A stretch of 64,000 nt of DNA from Flavobacterium sp. (GTDB taxonomy: Bacteria > Bacteroidota > Bacteroidia > Flavobacteriales > Flavobacteriaceae). Positions 34,738-43,755 of this stretch are shown here, in pieces; position 1 is the first letter of the stretch, and each line of letters starts with the position of its first letter. Under the pieces are notes generated by a model. That model ran no database searches. It was given only the letters and a program-made list of their open reading frames with translations, and was not told the origin of the DNA. The stretch lies in assembly GCF_039595935.1 (NCBI RefSeq), contig NZ_JBCNKR010000006.1:2390001-2454000 (forward strand). The letters are read 5' to 3'. Position numbers and translations under genes: made by a program.

Positions 34738-34929
34738 ATGAGTGTTATTTATCTATTAATTTCAGTGAGTATTTTCGTGGCAATATGCTTCTTTATTGCC
34801 TTTATTGTTGCTGTCAAAACTGGTCAGTACGATGACGATTATACGCCCTCGGTCAGAATTCTATTTGACGACGAGACAAAAATTACTTCCCAAAATAATA
34901 ATTCGCCAATCGAAGAAAAACAAGTATAA
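34738..34929 (+). CDS. ccoS: cbb3-type cytochrome oxidase assembly protein CcoS
   Basis: 63 residues: one N-terminal membrane helix (~3-27), then a short tail with the GQYDD.YTPSVRILFDDE segment seen in CcoS. CcoS is needed for cofactor insertion into cbb3 oxidase. First gene after the FNR-like promoter, 3 nt before ccoNO. Confidence 0.9.
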   Translation: MSVIYLLISVSIFVAICFFIAFIVAVKTGQYDDDYTPSVRILFDDETKITSQNNNSPIEEKQV

Positions 34930-34932
34930 ATT

Positions 34933-37122
34933 ATGGAAATGGAACAGTTTTATTACGACAACAAAATTGTAAAAAAATTCATTTACGCCACTATTCTTTT
35001 CGGAGTTGTGGGTATGTTAGTGGGACTGACCTTAGCGGTTATGTACCTTTTTCCCAATATCACAGATGGGATTTCGTGGCTTAGTTATGGTCGTTTAAGG
35101 CCTTTACACACAAATGCCGTTATTTTCGCCTTTGTTGGGAATGCGTTTTTTGCAGGAATGTATTATTCGATGCAAAGATTACTAAAAGCGAGAATGTTTA
35201 GTGATTTTTTAAGTAATCTTCACTTCTGGGGCTGGCAGTTAATCATAGTCGCCGCAGCAATTACATTACCATTAGGGTATACTTCTTCAAAAGAATATGC
35301 AGAACTAGAATGGCCTATTGATATCGCCATAGCGTTAATTTGGGTTGTAATGGGAATTAATATGATTGGTACAATGCTTCGTAGAAGAGAGCGTCATCTG
35401 TATGTTGCCATTTGGTTCTATCTCGCAACATTTGTTACCGTAGCAGTACTGCATATTTTTAATAACATCGAACTTCCGGTTTCTGCTTTAAAAAGTTATT
35501 CAGTTTATGCCGGTGTTCAGGATGCATTAGTACAATGGTGGTACGGACACAATGCGGTTGCATTTTTCTTAACAACACCATTCTTAGGGTTGATGTATTA
35601 CTTTGTTCCTAAAATTGCTAATAGACCTATTTATTCTTATAGATTATCAATTATACACTTTTGGTCTTTAATTTTCATCTATATCTGGGCTGGACCTCAC
35701 CATTTATTATATTCAGCATTGCCAAACTGGGCACAGAATTTAGGTGTTGCGTTTTCTGTAATGCTTATCGCTCCATCTTGGGGAGGTATGATCAACGGAC
35801 TTTTAACTTTAAGAGGTGCGTGGGATAAAGTTCGTGAAGAACCAGTTTTAAAATTCTTCGTAGTAGCGATTACTGGTTACGGAATGGCCACTTTTGAAGG
35901 ACCAATGCTTTCTCTAAAAAATGTAAATGCTATTGCACATTATACTGACTGGATCGTAGCGCACGTTCACGTTGGAGCTTTAGCATGGAACGGATTTATG
36001 TCATTTGCTATTATCTATTGGTTAATTCCACGAATGACAAAATCAAATTTATATTCTAAAAAACTGGCAAACTTCCATTTCTGGATTGGTACTTTAGGTA
36101 TTATAATTTATACAATTCCATTGTATGTTGCAGGTTTTCAACAGGCATCAATGTGGAAACAGTTTAATCCGGATGGAACTTTAACATACGGAAACTTCCT
36201 TGAAACAGTAACGGCTATTATGCCAATGTACTGGATGAGAGCAATTGGAGGAACCTTATACCTTGCAGGTATGATTACATTGGTTTATAACATTATTATG
36301 ACTGTTAAAGCTGGTGAAACAATTGAAGACGAATTAGCTCAGGCCCCAGCTTTACAAAGAATAAGCAGCAGCAGATTAAGTGGAGAAAAATTCCACTCAT
36401 GGTTAGAAAGAAAACCAATTCAGTTAACAATTTTAGCTACAATTGCTATTTTAATTGGAGGTATTATTCAAATTGTACCTACAATCATGGTGAAATCAAA
36501 TATTCCAACTATTTCAAGTGTAAAACCATATACACCATTAGAACTTGAAGGACGAGATTTATACATTAGAGAAGGATGTGTAGGCTGTCACTCACAATCT
36601 GTTAGACCTTTCAGACATGAAGTTGTACGTTACAACGGGCCACAGTCAAAAGCAGGTGAGTTTGTGTACGACCATCCATTTTTATGGGGATCTAAACGTA
36701 CTGGTCCGGATTTATTAAGAGTAGGGGGAAAATACAATGATAACTGGCATTTCAATCACATGTGGAATCCGCAAAGTACTTCAGCAGGATCTATCATGCC
36801 AGGATACAAATGGCTGTTTGATAATAAACCAATGGATACTTCATTGACTCAAAAGAAAATGCAGGCAATGATAACATTAGGAGTTCCTTATTCTAAAGAA
36901 GATGTTGAAAATGCTCAAAAAACTTTAAGAGCCCAGGCTGTAAAAATTGAGAAAAGCTTAGAAAGCGATCCTGATTTTGTAAAAAGTTATGAAGACAGTA
37001 AGAAAAAAGCAGCTGCAAAAGGAGAAAATTTTGTTCCTATGAACGAAAGAGAGATTGTAGCATTGATAGCTTATATTCAAAGACTTGGTACTGATATTAA
37101 AGTAAAAGAAAAATCTAAATAA
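34933..37122 (+). CDS. ccoNO: Fused cbb3 cytochrome oxidase subunits I and II (CcoNO)
   Basis: 729 residues. Residues ~1-480 are CcoN: 12 or more membrane helices with the heme and CuB histidines, including RLRPLHTNAVIF, YGHNAVAF, and HVHVGALAWNG. Residues ~500-729 are CcoO: one anchor helix, then a heme c site CVGCH at 549-553 and a C-terminal MIAYIQRLG-like tail. CcoN and CcoO are separate genes in proteobacteria; the fusion is usual in Bacteroidetes. High-affinity terminal oxidase for low oxygen. Confidence 0.97.
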   Translation: MEMEQFYYDNKIVKKFIYATILFGVVGMLVGLTLAVMYLFPNITDGISWLSYGRLRPLHTNAVIFAFVGNAFFAGMYYSMQRLLKARMFSDFLSNLHFWGWQLIIVAAAITLPLGYTSSKEYAELEWPIDIAIALIWVVMGINMIGTMLRRRERHLYVAIWFYLATFVTVAVLHIFNNIELPVSALKSYSVYAGVQDALVQWWYGHNAVAFFLTTPFLGLMYYFVPKIANRPIYSYRLSIIHFWSLIFIYIWAGPHHLLYSALPNWAQNLGVAFSVMLIAPSWGGMINGLLTLRGAWDKVREEPVLKFFVVAITGYGMATFEGPMLSLKNVNAIAHYTDWIVAHVHVGALAWNGFMSFAIIYWLIPRMTKSNLYSKKLANFHFWIGTLGIIIYTIPLYVAGFQQASMWKQFNPDGTLTYGNFLETVTAIMPMYWMRAIGGTLYLAGMITLVYNIIMTVKAGETIEDELAQAPALQRISSSRLSGEKFHSWLERKPIQLTILATIAILIGGIIQIVPTIMVKSNIPTISSVKPYTPLELEGRDLYIREGCVGCHSQSVRPFRHEVVRYNGPQSKAGEFVYDHPFLWGSKRTGPDLLRVGGKYNDNWHFNHMWNPQSTSAGSIMPGYKWLFDNKPMDTSLTQKKMQAMITLGVPYSKEDVENAQKTLRAQAVKIEKSLESDPDFVKSYEDSKKKAAAKGENFVPMNEREIVALIAYIQRLGTDIKVKEKSK

Positions 37123-37129
37123 CAACATC

Positions 37130-37306
37130 ATGTTTGAACAAATAAAACACAATATGGAAACGATATCGGGTATAGAAATTTATCCGATTCTTTCTCTCTT
37201 GATTTTCTTTTTCTTTTTCGTAGGATTAGGTATTTGGGTCTTCTCTTATAAAAAAGATAAAATTAAGGAAATGAGTAACATACCTTTAGATGAAGGTTTA
37301 GTATAA
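37130..37306 (+). CDS. ccoQ: Small cbb3 oxidase subunit CcoQ
   Basis: 58 residues, start ATG at 37130, 7 nt after ccoNO and 18 nt before ccoP. It has a single membrane helix (about residues 20-38, with a Phe-rich core), a polar N-terminus and a charged tail ending in PLDEGLV. Size, position and topology match CcoQ/FixQ. Too short for most gene callers. Confidence 0.85.
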   Translation: MFEQIKHNMETISGIEIYPILSLLIFFFFFVGLGIWVFSYKKDKIKEMSNIPLDEGLV

Positions 37307-37324
37307 TTTCAAAAGATAGATAAA

Positions 37325-38266
37325 ATGAAAAAGTTTTTCCCAGTATATGTTAGAATACCGCTGATTTTCTTCATCGTATTTGCTTTAATGGAATATTTTA
37401 TAGATTCAGGCGACAGACCTGCTTTTATCAAATACCCAATGGTGTCTGTCTTTTTACTTGTTTTCCTGTTTATTCTTATTGCAATTGAAATAACACTTAG
37501 TGCAGTAAATAGAGTGATGTATCAATTAATGTCACCAGAAGAAAAGGCAAAATTAGAATATGAAAACAGCCTAAGCATTCAAGAAAGTACCTGGTTTAAA
37601 GAATTAATGCATAAGCTTACCAAGACAGAGCCAATGTCTAAAGAAGCTGATTTGTTAATGGATCATGATTACGACGGTATTAAAGAACTTGATAATAATT
37701 TACCGCCTTGGTGGGTGTATCTATTTTATATCTGTATTGTTTTTGGAGTAATCTATGTAGTACGTTACGATGTATTAGGAGCTGACGATCAGGAAATGGA
37801 GCTTAAAAAAGAAATGGCTCAGGCAAAAATTGATGTTGAGGAATATCTAAAAACTGCTCCGGATTTGATGGATGAAAAAACGGTTGTTCTCCTTACAGAC
37901 GAACCAAGTTTAGCAGCAGGAAAAGAAATCTTTATGACCAATTGTGCAGCCTGCCACAGAGCTGATGCCGGAGGACAGATTGGACCAAACTTAACAGATG
38001 ATCGCTGGATTTTAGGAGGAGGAATCAAAAATGTTTTCCATACCATCACTAATGGAGGTCGAGACGGAAAAGGAATGGTTTCCTGGAAAAACAATGGTTT
38101 AAAACCAAAAGAAATCCAAAAAGTAGCAAGTTATATCTTATCACTTCAGGGAAGTAACCCGAAAGATCCAAAAGAAGCAGAAGGAGATGTTTGGGTAGAT
38201 GAAAATGCACCGAAAAAAGATGACGCTGCTAAAACAGCAAAAGATAGTACAGAAGTTAAAAAATAA
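37325..38266 (+). CDS. ccoP: cbb3 cytochrome oxidase subunit III (CcoP), mono-heme
   Basis: 313 residues. Two membrane helices in the N-terminal half (~10-60 and ~125-150), with NLPPWWVYLFYICIVFGV typical for CcoP. One heme c site, CAACH at 207-211, with a downstream Met in KGMVSWKN. Proteobacterial CcoP has two hemes; here only one CxxCH is present, as usual in this group. A basic/acidic tail follows. The third core subunit of the oxidase. Confidence 0.94.
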   Translation: MKKFFPVYVRIPLIFFIVFALMEYFIDSGDRPAFIKYPMVSVFLLVFLFILIAIEITLSAVNRVMYQLMSPEEKAKLEYENSLSIQESTWFKELMHKLTKTEPMSKEADLLMDHDYDGIKELDNNLPPWWVYLFYICIVFGVIYVVRYDVLGADDQEMELKKEMAQAKIDVEEYLKTAPDLMDEKTVVLLTDEPSLAAGKEIFMTNCAACHRADAGGQIGPNLTDDRWILGGGIKNVFHTITNGGRDGKGMVSWKNNGLKPKEIQKVASYILSLQGSNPKDPKEAEGDVWVDENAPKKDDAAKTAKDSTEVKK

Positions 38267-38276
38267 TTAGAATACC

Positions 38277-39695
38277 ATGTCAAATTTACCAGACGAAGCT
38301 TTTAGAGATACCATCGGAACTATAGATGAAGGTGGTAAAAGAAAATTTATTTTTCCGAAGAAACCGTCTGGTAAATTTTACGATTACAGAAAAATAGTCA
38401 GTTATGTTTTACTGGCAATTTTATTCATAAACCCTTTTATAAAAGTAAACGGAAACCAATTTATGATGTTCAATATTATCGAACGTCGTTTTAATATTTT
38501 TGGGTTTCCTTTTTGGCCTCAGGACTTTTATCTTTTTGTAATTTCAATGCTTGTAGGCGTTGTATTCGTAATCTTGTTTACAGTAGTTTTTGGAAGGATT
38601 TTTTGTGGCTGGATTTGCCCGCAGACTATTTTTCTTGAAATGGTTTTTCGCAGAATCGAATATTGGATTGACGGTGACCGTGGTGCGCAGCAGCGTTTAG
38701 CAAGACAGGAATGGAATGGAGAAAAAATCAGAAAAAGAACCATGAAGTGGATCGTTTTCTTTTTAATCTCTTTTGTAATTGCAAATATTTTTTTAGCCTA
38801 CATAGTAGGAAGCGATGCCTTGTTTTTAATGATTGAACAAGGACCAATTCAGCAGTCGGGTAACTTTATTGCACTGCTTATTTTTACAGGAGTTTTTTAT
38901 TTTGTTTTTGTATGGTTCCGCGAACAGGTTTGCATAATTGCCTGTCCTTACGGAAGACTTCAAGGTGTTCTTCTGGATAATAAATCAATAAACGTTGCTT
39001 ACGATTTTGTACGAGGCGAAAAAGAAGAAGGACGTGCTAAGTTTAATAAAAAAGAAGACAGAGCTTTAACCGGAAAAGGAGATTGTATAGATTGTCTTCA
39101 GTGTGTTCATGTATGCCCAATGGGAATTGATATTAGAAACGGAACGCAATTAGAATGCACAAATTGCACTGCTTGTATCGATGAATGCGATCATATAATG
39201 GAAAGCGTAGGATTACCTAAAGGATTAATTCGTTATGCTTCTGAAGATGAAATAGCAAAAAAAGAGCCTTTTAAATTTACTGCGAGAATGAAAGGCTACA
39301 CAGCAGTTCTTTCAATTTTATTAAGTGTATTTGTTGGAATGTTATTTCTTAGAACAGATGTTCAGGCTGTTATTTTACGATTACCAGGGCAGCTTTTTCA
39401 GCACAAAGGAGATAAAATCAGTAATGTTTACACATATAAAATTGTAAACAAAACAATGAAAGATTACAATGATATTCATTTTGAATTAATCGATCAGAAA
39501 GGTGAAATTAAAAATGTTGGAAAACAGCATTTTAAAGTTTCAAAAGAAGCAATGTCACAAGGAACATTGTTTATAGAAATAGAAGAAGTTCTGTTAGAAA
39601 GTGATAAAACCAATGTTAAAATTGGAGTTTATAATGGAACAAAACTTCTCCAGACAACTAAAACAAATTTTTTAGGACCACGAAGTTTTAATTAA
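38277..39695 (+). CDS. ccoG: cbb3 oxidase accessory protein CcoG (4Fe-4S, RdxA/FixG)
   Basis: 472 residues. Five to six membrane helices with Cys-containing loops (CGWICPQ, VCIIACPYGRLQG), then a ferredoxin-like segment CIDCLQCVHVCPMGID...CTNCTACIDECD (about 263-300), which supplies two 4Fe-4S sites, and a C-terminal Ig-like domain. CcoG reduces copper during oxidase assembly. 10 nt after ccoP. Confidence 0.95.
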   Translation: MSNLPDEAFRDTIGTIDEGGKRKFIFPKKPSGKFYDYRKIVSYVLLAILFINPFIKVNGNQFMMFNIIERRFNIFGFPFWPQDFYLFVISMLVGVVFVILFTVVFGRIFCGWICPQTIFLEMVFRRIEYWIDGDRGAQQRLARQEWNGEKIRKRTMKWIVFFLISFVIANIFLAYIVGSDALFLMIEQGPIQQSGNFIALLIFTGVFYFVFVWFREQVCIIACPYGRLQGVLLDNKSINVAYDFVRGEKEEGRAKFNKKEDRALTGKGDCIDCLQCVHVCPMGIDIRNGTQLECTNCTACIDECDHIMESVGLPKGLIRYASEDEIAKKEPFKFTARMKGYTAVLSILLSVFVGMLFLRTDVQAVILRLPGQLFQHKGDKISNVYTYKIVNKTMKDYNDIHFELIDQKGEIKNVGKQHFKVSKEAMSQGTLFIEIEEVLLESDKTNVKIGVYNGTKLLQTTKTNFLGPRSFN

Positions 39696-39707
39696 AAAGA
39701 TACTATC

Positions 39708-40157
39708 ATGAAAATAAATTGGGGAACCGGAATTGTCATTGCATTTGCATTGTTTATGACCTTTATTTTATATTTTGTTTTTGAAGTACAGTCAAATAGT
39801 AAATATGATAATGATTTGGTTGTAGAAGAATATTACAAACACGACTCGCATTTTCAGGAAGAAATGGCGAGAATTCAAAATGCTCATGATTTACAGCACA
39901 AACCTTCTATTAAATCTGAAGAAGAAGGTGTGAAAATTACTTTTCCGGCAGATTTTGTAAGCGATAAAGTAAAAGGAAATGTTTTGTTATACCGAGCTTC
40001 AAACAAGAAATTTGATTTTAATACGCAAATAGCTTTAACCAATTCTTCTTTAATTATTCCGCAGAAAAAATTAGTAAAAGGACGCTGGGATGTGAATATG
40101 GAATGGCAGTATGAAGGGAAAAAGTACCTAACAAAAGAAGTTATTTACGTAAATTAA
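39708..40157 (+). CDS. ccoH: cbb3 oxidase assembly protein CcoH (FixH)
   Basis: 149 residues. One N-terminal membrane helix (~5-25) followed by a beta-rich domain starting with VVEEYYKHDSHFQEEM, the FixH pattern. Needed for assembly of cbb3 oxidase. 12 nt after ccoG; last gene of the ccoS-NO-Q-P-G-H run. Confidence 0.88.
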   Translation: MKINWGTGIVIAFALFMTFILYFVFEVQSNSKYDNDLVVEEYYKHDSHFQEEMARIQNAHDLQHKPSIKSEEEGVKITFPADFVSDKVKGNVLLYRASNKKFDFNTQIALTNSSLIIPQKKLVKGRWDVNMEWQYEGKKYLTKEVIYVN

Positions 40158-40183
40158 TGTAGTCATTTTTGTGTAAATGTTTA

Positions 40184-40478
40184 GTCCCTATGGGACATGA
40201 GAGCGTTTACGCTTGTGTATCTACCGATATTTAATCTCTACGAGATAAGCTAAACAATATTAGCTAATGTTTGTGATTGGTAAATGTTTTGTTAATGTAA
40301 CTTAGGTATAAACGAATTAAATTATCAATTAGAATAAAAATGCTCTGTTAAGGTCAACATATCAGTGGAAACGAATGTTGATGAAAATATAAATTATAAT
40401 AATGATATTATGCTTCGTTAGGAGCAAGATATTGGTAGAAAAATTAGGATGCCCAAAATAAAAATGTCTCGTAGGGAC
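40184..40478. repeat. Cluster of short degenerate hairpins between ccoH and the SafE gene
   Basis: The 364-nt gap holds no gene but several small hairpins of one kind: GTCCC-tat-GGGAC at 40184-40196, AGCG-ttta-CGCT at 40202-40213, TCTC-tac-GAGA at 40235-40245, and GTCTC-gta-GGGAC at 40466-40478. They are joined by A/T-rich links that partly repeat (atattggtagaaa-like). This resembles the REP-like palindromes scattered in many Bacteroidetes. Confidence 0.6.
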
Positions 40479-40521
40479 TATACAATATCTATGAATAATT
40501 TGATAAATTAAAAATATAAAA

Positions 40522-41223
40522 ATGTTATTTTCAGCTTTCATTTTAGGACTTATCAGCAGCCTGCATTGCGTTGGAATGTGCGGGCCAATTGCTATGATGC
40601 TTCCGGTTGATCATCAAAATGAAGCTAAAAAAGTAACACAAATTATTACCTATCATTTAGGCAGATTAACAGCTTATTCAACAATAGGTTTAATTTTCGG
40701 ATTATTAGGAAGAGGATTTTTTTTGGCTGGAATACAGCAAAAAATGTCGATTTTTATAGGTATTGCAATGATTTTGATTGTTTTAATTCCTGAAAAAGTA
40801 TTTGCTAACTACAATTTTTCGAAACCCGTTTATAAAATTATAGCCAATATAAAATCTAATTTAGGTAAGCAGTTTAAAAAGAAGAGTTATAAATCTCTAT
40901 TTACAATTGGTTTATTGAATGGATTCTTACCATGCGGAATGGTTTATGTGGCGTTGTTTGGAGCAATTGCCATGCAGAGTGCCGGCTTTGGAGTTCTGTA
41001 TATGCTCTTGTATGGATTAGGAACAATACCTTTAATGACAATTGTTGTTTACATACATTCGTTATTAAAACTGCCATTTCGAAATAAAATTCAAAAAGCA
41101 ATTCCTTATGTTGCTGTGATAATTGGAGTATTATTTATTTTAAGAGGTTTAGGTTTAGGAATTCCTTACTTATCTCCCTCAAACATGAGTTTATTTGTGC
41201 AAGGAACTCCTAACTGCCATTAA
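40522..41223 (+). CDS. Sulfite exporter TauE/SafE-type membrane protein
   Basis: 233 residues with about six membrane helices. Motifs SSLHCVGMCGPI near the N-terminus and GFLPCGMVYVAL in the fourth helix are the paired Cys motifs of the SafE/DsbD-like group often found beside cbb3 genes, where they may take part in copper or heme delivery. Converges on hemN with a 4-nt overlap at the 3' end. Confidence 0.85.
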   Translation: MLFSAFILGLISSLHCVGMCGPIAMMLPVDHQNEAKKVTQIITYHLGRLTAYSTIGLIFGLLGRGFFLAGIQQKMSIFIGIAMILIVLIPEKVFANYNFSKPVYKIIANIKSNLGKQFKKKSYKSLFTIGLLNGFLPCGMVYVALFGAIAMQSAGFGVLYMLLYGLGTIPLMTIVVYIHSLLKLPFRNKIQKAIPYVAVIIGVLFILRGLGLGIPYLSPSNMSLFVQGTPNCH

Positions 41224-42584
41224 ACTGTCATCGAAAACAAGTTCGTTTCCGGTGATTTTCTTTTTAAATGTAAATCAAAAGCCATACAAATATTGCGTAC
41301 AAATGGTCTTCCGGCTTCTGTGATTTTAATTTTATTGTCTTCAATTACAATTAATTGATCGTTTTCCATTTCCTTTAAAGAAATTAAAACATCTGGCAGT
41401 TCTTTAAAAATTAAAGAATTCTTGTTCCAGGAAGTTTCAAGTTCGCAGGTTAAATTGAGGATATGTTTTCGAATGATTAAATCTTCATCATCTAAAATAT
41501 GCCCTTTTACAATAGGAAGCTGATCCCATTCTAATAACTGATAATAATCTTCAAGATTTTTAGTGTTTTGGGCAAAAGCGTACCAGCTGTCGCTAATTGA
41601 TGAAACTCCCAAACCAATCATTAACTGTGTTTTTGAAGCACTGTAGCCCATAAAATTTCGATGCAGATTTTTATTTTCTACCGAATGAAATAAACTATCT
41701 GTAGGCAATGCAAAATGATCCATACCAATTTCATGGTAACCATTTATAGAAAGCAGCTGTTTTCCGGTTTCATATAATAACCTCTTTTCGGCATCCTTAG
41801 GGAGATTTTCTTCATTAAAACCACGCTGTCCATTTCCTTTAATCCATGGCACGTGAGCGTAGCTGTAAAAAGCTAATCGGTCTGGTTTTAAAGAATTTGT
41901 TTTCTCAACAGTATCAATTACATCTTCAATAGTTTGAAAAGGCAGTCCGAAAATAATATCGTGACCAATAGATTTATAACCAATTTCTTTGGCCCAAAAA
42001 GTTACTTTGGCAACATTATGAAACGGCTGAATTCTATTAATGGCTTTTTGAACTTTTTCAGAATAATCCTGAACGCCAAAACTTACTCGGCGAAAGCCTA
42101 AATCATACAGTTTTTTCAGCTGTTCGTAAGTTGTATTATTAGGATGTCCTTCAAAACTAAATTCATAATTTTCGGCTTTATTGGCAAAGCTGAAAATACC
42201 ATTAATAAGATGTTCTAAATTATCTGAAGAAAAAAAAGTTGGAGTTCCGCCTCCTAAATGAATTTCTTTTATCGAAGGTTTTTCGGGAAGAAGCTTACAA
42301 TACAAGCTCCATTCTTTTAAAAGTGCCTGAATGTATTTTTCTTCTACCGAATGATTTTTTGTGATTCGTTTGTTGCAGCCGCAAAATGTGCACATGCTTT
42401 CACAAAAAGGTAAATGAATGTATAAACTGATTCCGTTTTGCGAATTACTTTCTGAAAAGGCTTTTTGAAAAGATAATTTCCATTTTTCTACAGTAAAATT
42501 ATCTTCATTCCAATAAGGAACAGTTGGATAGCTTGTATATCTTGGACCTGGGACATTATACTTTTGTGTCAAAGAGATTTTCAT
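41220..42584 (-). CDS. hemN: Oxygen-independent coproporphyrinogen III oxidase
   Basis: 454 residues from the ATG at 42584, where MKISLTQKYNVPGPRYTSYPT begins; this is the HemN N-terminus, and a further upstream in-frame start would lie across the promoter. The radical-SAM ligands are Cys61, Cys65, Cys68 with Cys70 next (CESMCTFCGC), and GGGTP is the SAM motif. Makes protoporphyrinogen without oxygen for heme at low O2. The promoter has an FNR-like site in the same geometry as the oxidase operon. Confidence 0.95.
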   Translation of the reverse strand: MKISLTQKYNVPGPRYTSYPTVPYWNEDNFTVEKWKLSFQKAFSESNSQNGISLYIHLPFCESMCTFCGCNKRITKNHSVEEKYIQALLKEWSLYCKLLPEKPSIKEIHLGGGTPTFFSSDNLEHLINGIFSFANKAENYEFSFEGHPNNTTYEQLKKLYDLGFRRVSFGVQDYSEKVQKAINRIQPFHNVAKVTFWAKEIGYKSIGHDIIFGLPFQTIEDVIDTVEKTNSLKPDRLAFYSYAHVPWIKGNGQRGFNEENLPKDAEKRLLYETGKQLLSINGYHEIGMDHFALPTDSLFHSVENKNLHRNFMGYSASKTQLMIGLGVSSISDSWYAFAQNTKNLEDYYQLLEWDQLPIVKGHILDDEDLIIRKHILNLTCELETSWNKNSLIFKELPDVLISLKEMENDQLIVIEDNKIKITEAGRPFVRNICMAFDLHLKRKSPETNLFSMTV

Positions 42585-42605
42585 AATGACGGATTTAGTT
42601 TTCAT

Positions 42606-42649
42606 CAAAATTACCACACGAACCACAGACATAAAATGACAAATATCAT
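42606..42649 (-). promoter_or_regulatory. FNR-like site plus -7 box of hemN
   Basis: ATGACAAATATCAT at 42636-42649, centred at 42642.5. On the minus strand TAATTTTG lies at 42613-42606, ending 36.5 nt from the palindrome centre. The mirror-image equivalent of the promoters at 32.2 and 34.7 kb. Confidence 0.85.
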
Positions 42650-42708
42650 ATATAGACAAAAAAAGAGACTCATAAAGAGCCTCTTTCTACTGAATTAAAT
42701 AACTAACA

Positions 42709-43179
42709 TTAAATAGAATCCTGAATGATTTTAAGCCATTTTTTCGCAAACATATGATCTTGATAAGCGCTGATTTGTTTAATGCGGTCGTCATCAAAAT
42801 CATAGAATGGAATTATAATTTTTTTAGAAGTTTCTCTGTCCTGAAATTCAAAATCAATCTTAACAATCGTGTCAGAACTGCCTTCTGTAGTTAAAATTAA
42901 TTTACAAGATGAAACACTTTTTAAATCAACATAAGTAGATTCTTGCTGTTTTGGATTGAAATTCATCAAAATGAATTTTCTGTTTTTATGATCTATTGTA
43001 AGCGTTTTATTGCTTTGAGATTCAGTTAAATCAAACTCATGCGGATTGTTTGGGTTGAATTTCTTTTTGATGTTTAAAATCTTAGACTTATTTGCAGCGC
43101 TCGATCGTGCTGAAAAATAGATTGGAATGGCCACGATTATAGCAATCACAAGGCCAATTATGGTTACACTTGTTTCCAT
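42709..43179 (-). CDS. Hypothetical protein with one membrane helix
   Basis: 156 residues. One N-terminal helix (~5-25) anchors a soluble domain made mostly of beta strands with a conserved-looking DHKNRKFI..NF segment. I do not recognise a family. It ends ~50 nt from the hemN promoter region. Confidence 0.6.
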   Translation of the reverse strand: METSVTIIGLVIAIIVAIPIYFSARSSAANKSKILNIKKKFNPNNPHEFDLTESQSNKTLTIDHKNRKFILMNFNPKQQESTYVDLKSVSSCKLILTTEGSSDTIVKIDFEFQDRETSKKIIIPFYDFDDDRIKQISAYQDHMFAKKWLKIIQDSI

Positions 43180-43284
43180 TTTTACTTTAAAATTTGATAA
43201 ATAATATGAAATAATAAACTGTTTTCAGATCGAAAACGGCTTAACGGGTTTGGAGTTTTTCTCCAAATTAAAATTTCAATTTAA

Positions 43285-43632
43285 TTACCAGAAAAAATGG
43301 AAGGCGTAGAGCAGTAATGAGATTTTTTTGCTCTGAGTAGAAAACTGACTGCTAAAGTTATAGGCAGATTTAACAGTTTTGTGCTGTGGAACAGCTAATA
43401 ATATTGTATCAAACCATTTTATTGAAACGGGATGATCTGTTTTTATGTTTGCCGCAAATTGATAACTTCCCTGCGGTTGAATAAAGGCTGATGAATCTGT
43501 AATCTCTCTTGAGAAATTGGAATCGGTTTTTTCATTTTCGATTTTTTGCACAGGAAGCGCCTCTGCCTGAGAAGCAAAAAATCCTATCATCAAAAATGAT
43601 ATAAAAAGTATGATTTTACGAATCCAATTCAT
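43285..43632 (-). CDS. Small secreted hypothetical protein
   Basis: 115 residues with an N-terminal signal peptide-like stretch (IRKIILFISFLMIGFFASQAEA). The rest is polar with no family motif. Seems to be a small exported protein; function unknown. Confidence 0.5.
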   Translation of the reverse strand: MNWIRKIILFISFLMIGFFASQAEALPVQKIENEKTDSNFSREITDSSAFIQPQGSYQFAANIKTDHPVSIKWFDTILLAVPQHKTVKSAYNFSSQFSTQSKKISLLLYAFHFFW

Positions 43633-43755
43633 GGCAGCGAATTTAGTTCATAAAACACAATAAACGAAATTTTAAGTGCTAATTACTTCTTAAAAATGGT
43701 TTTATTATTTATCCTCAAGCAAAATAAATTACTTGAGGATAAAATGATTTTATTG

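Noticed and set aside
40158..40521. CRISPR-like array in the ccoH-SafE gap
   Set aside because: The repeated pieces are short, unequal and not evenly spaced, so they are hairpin repeats and not an array.
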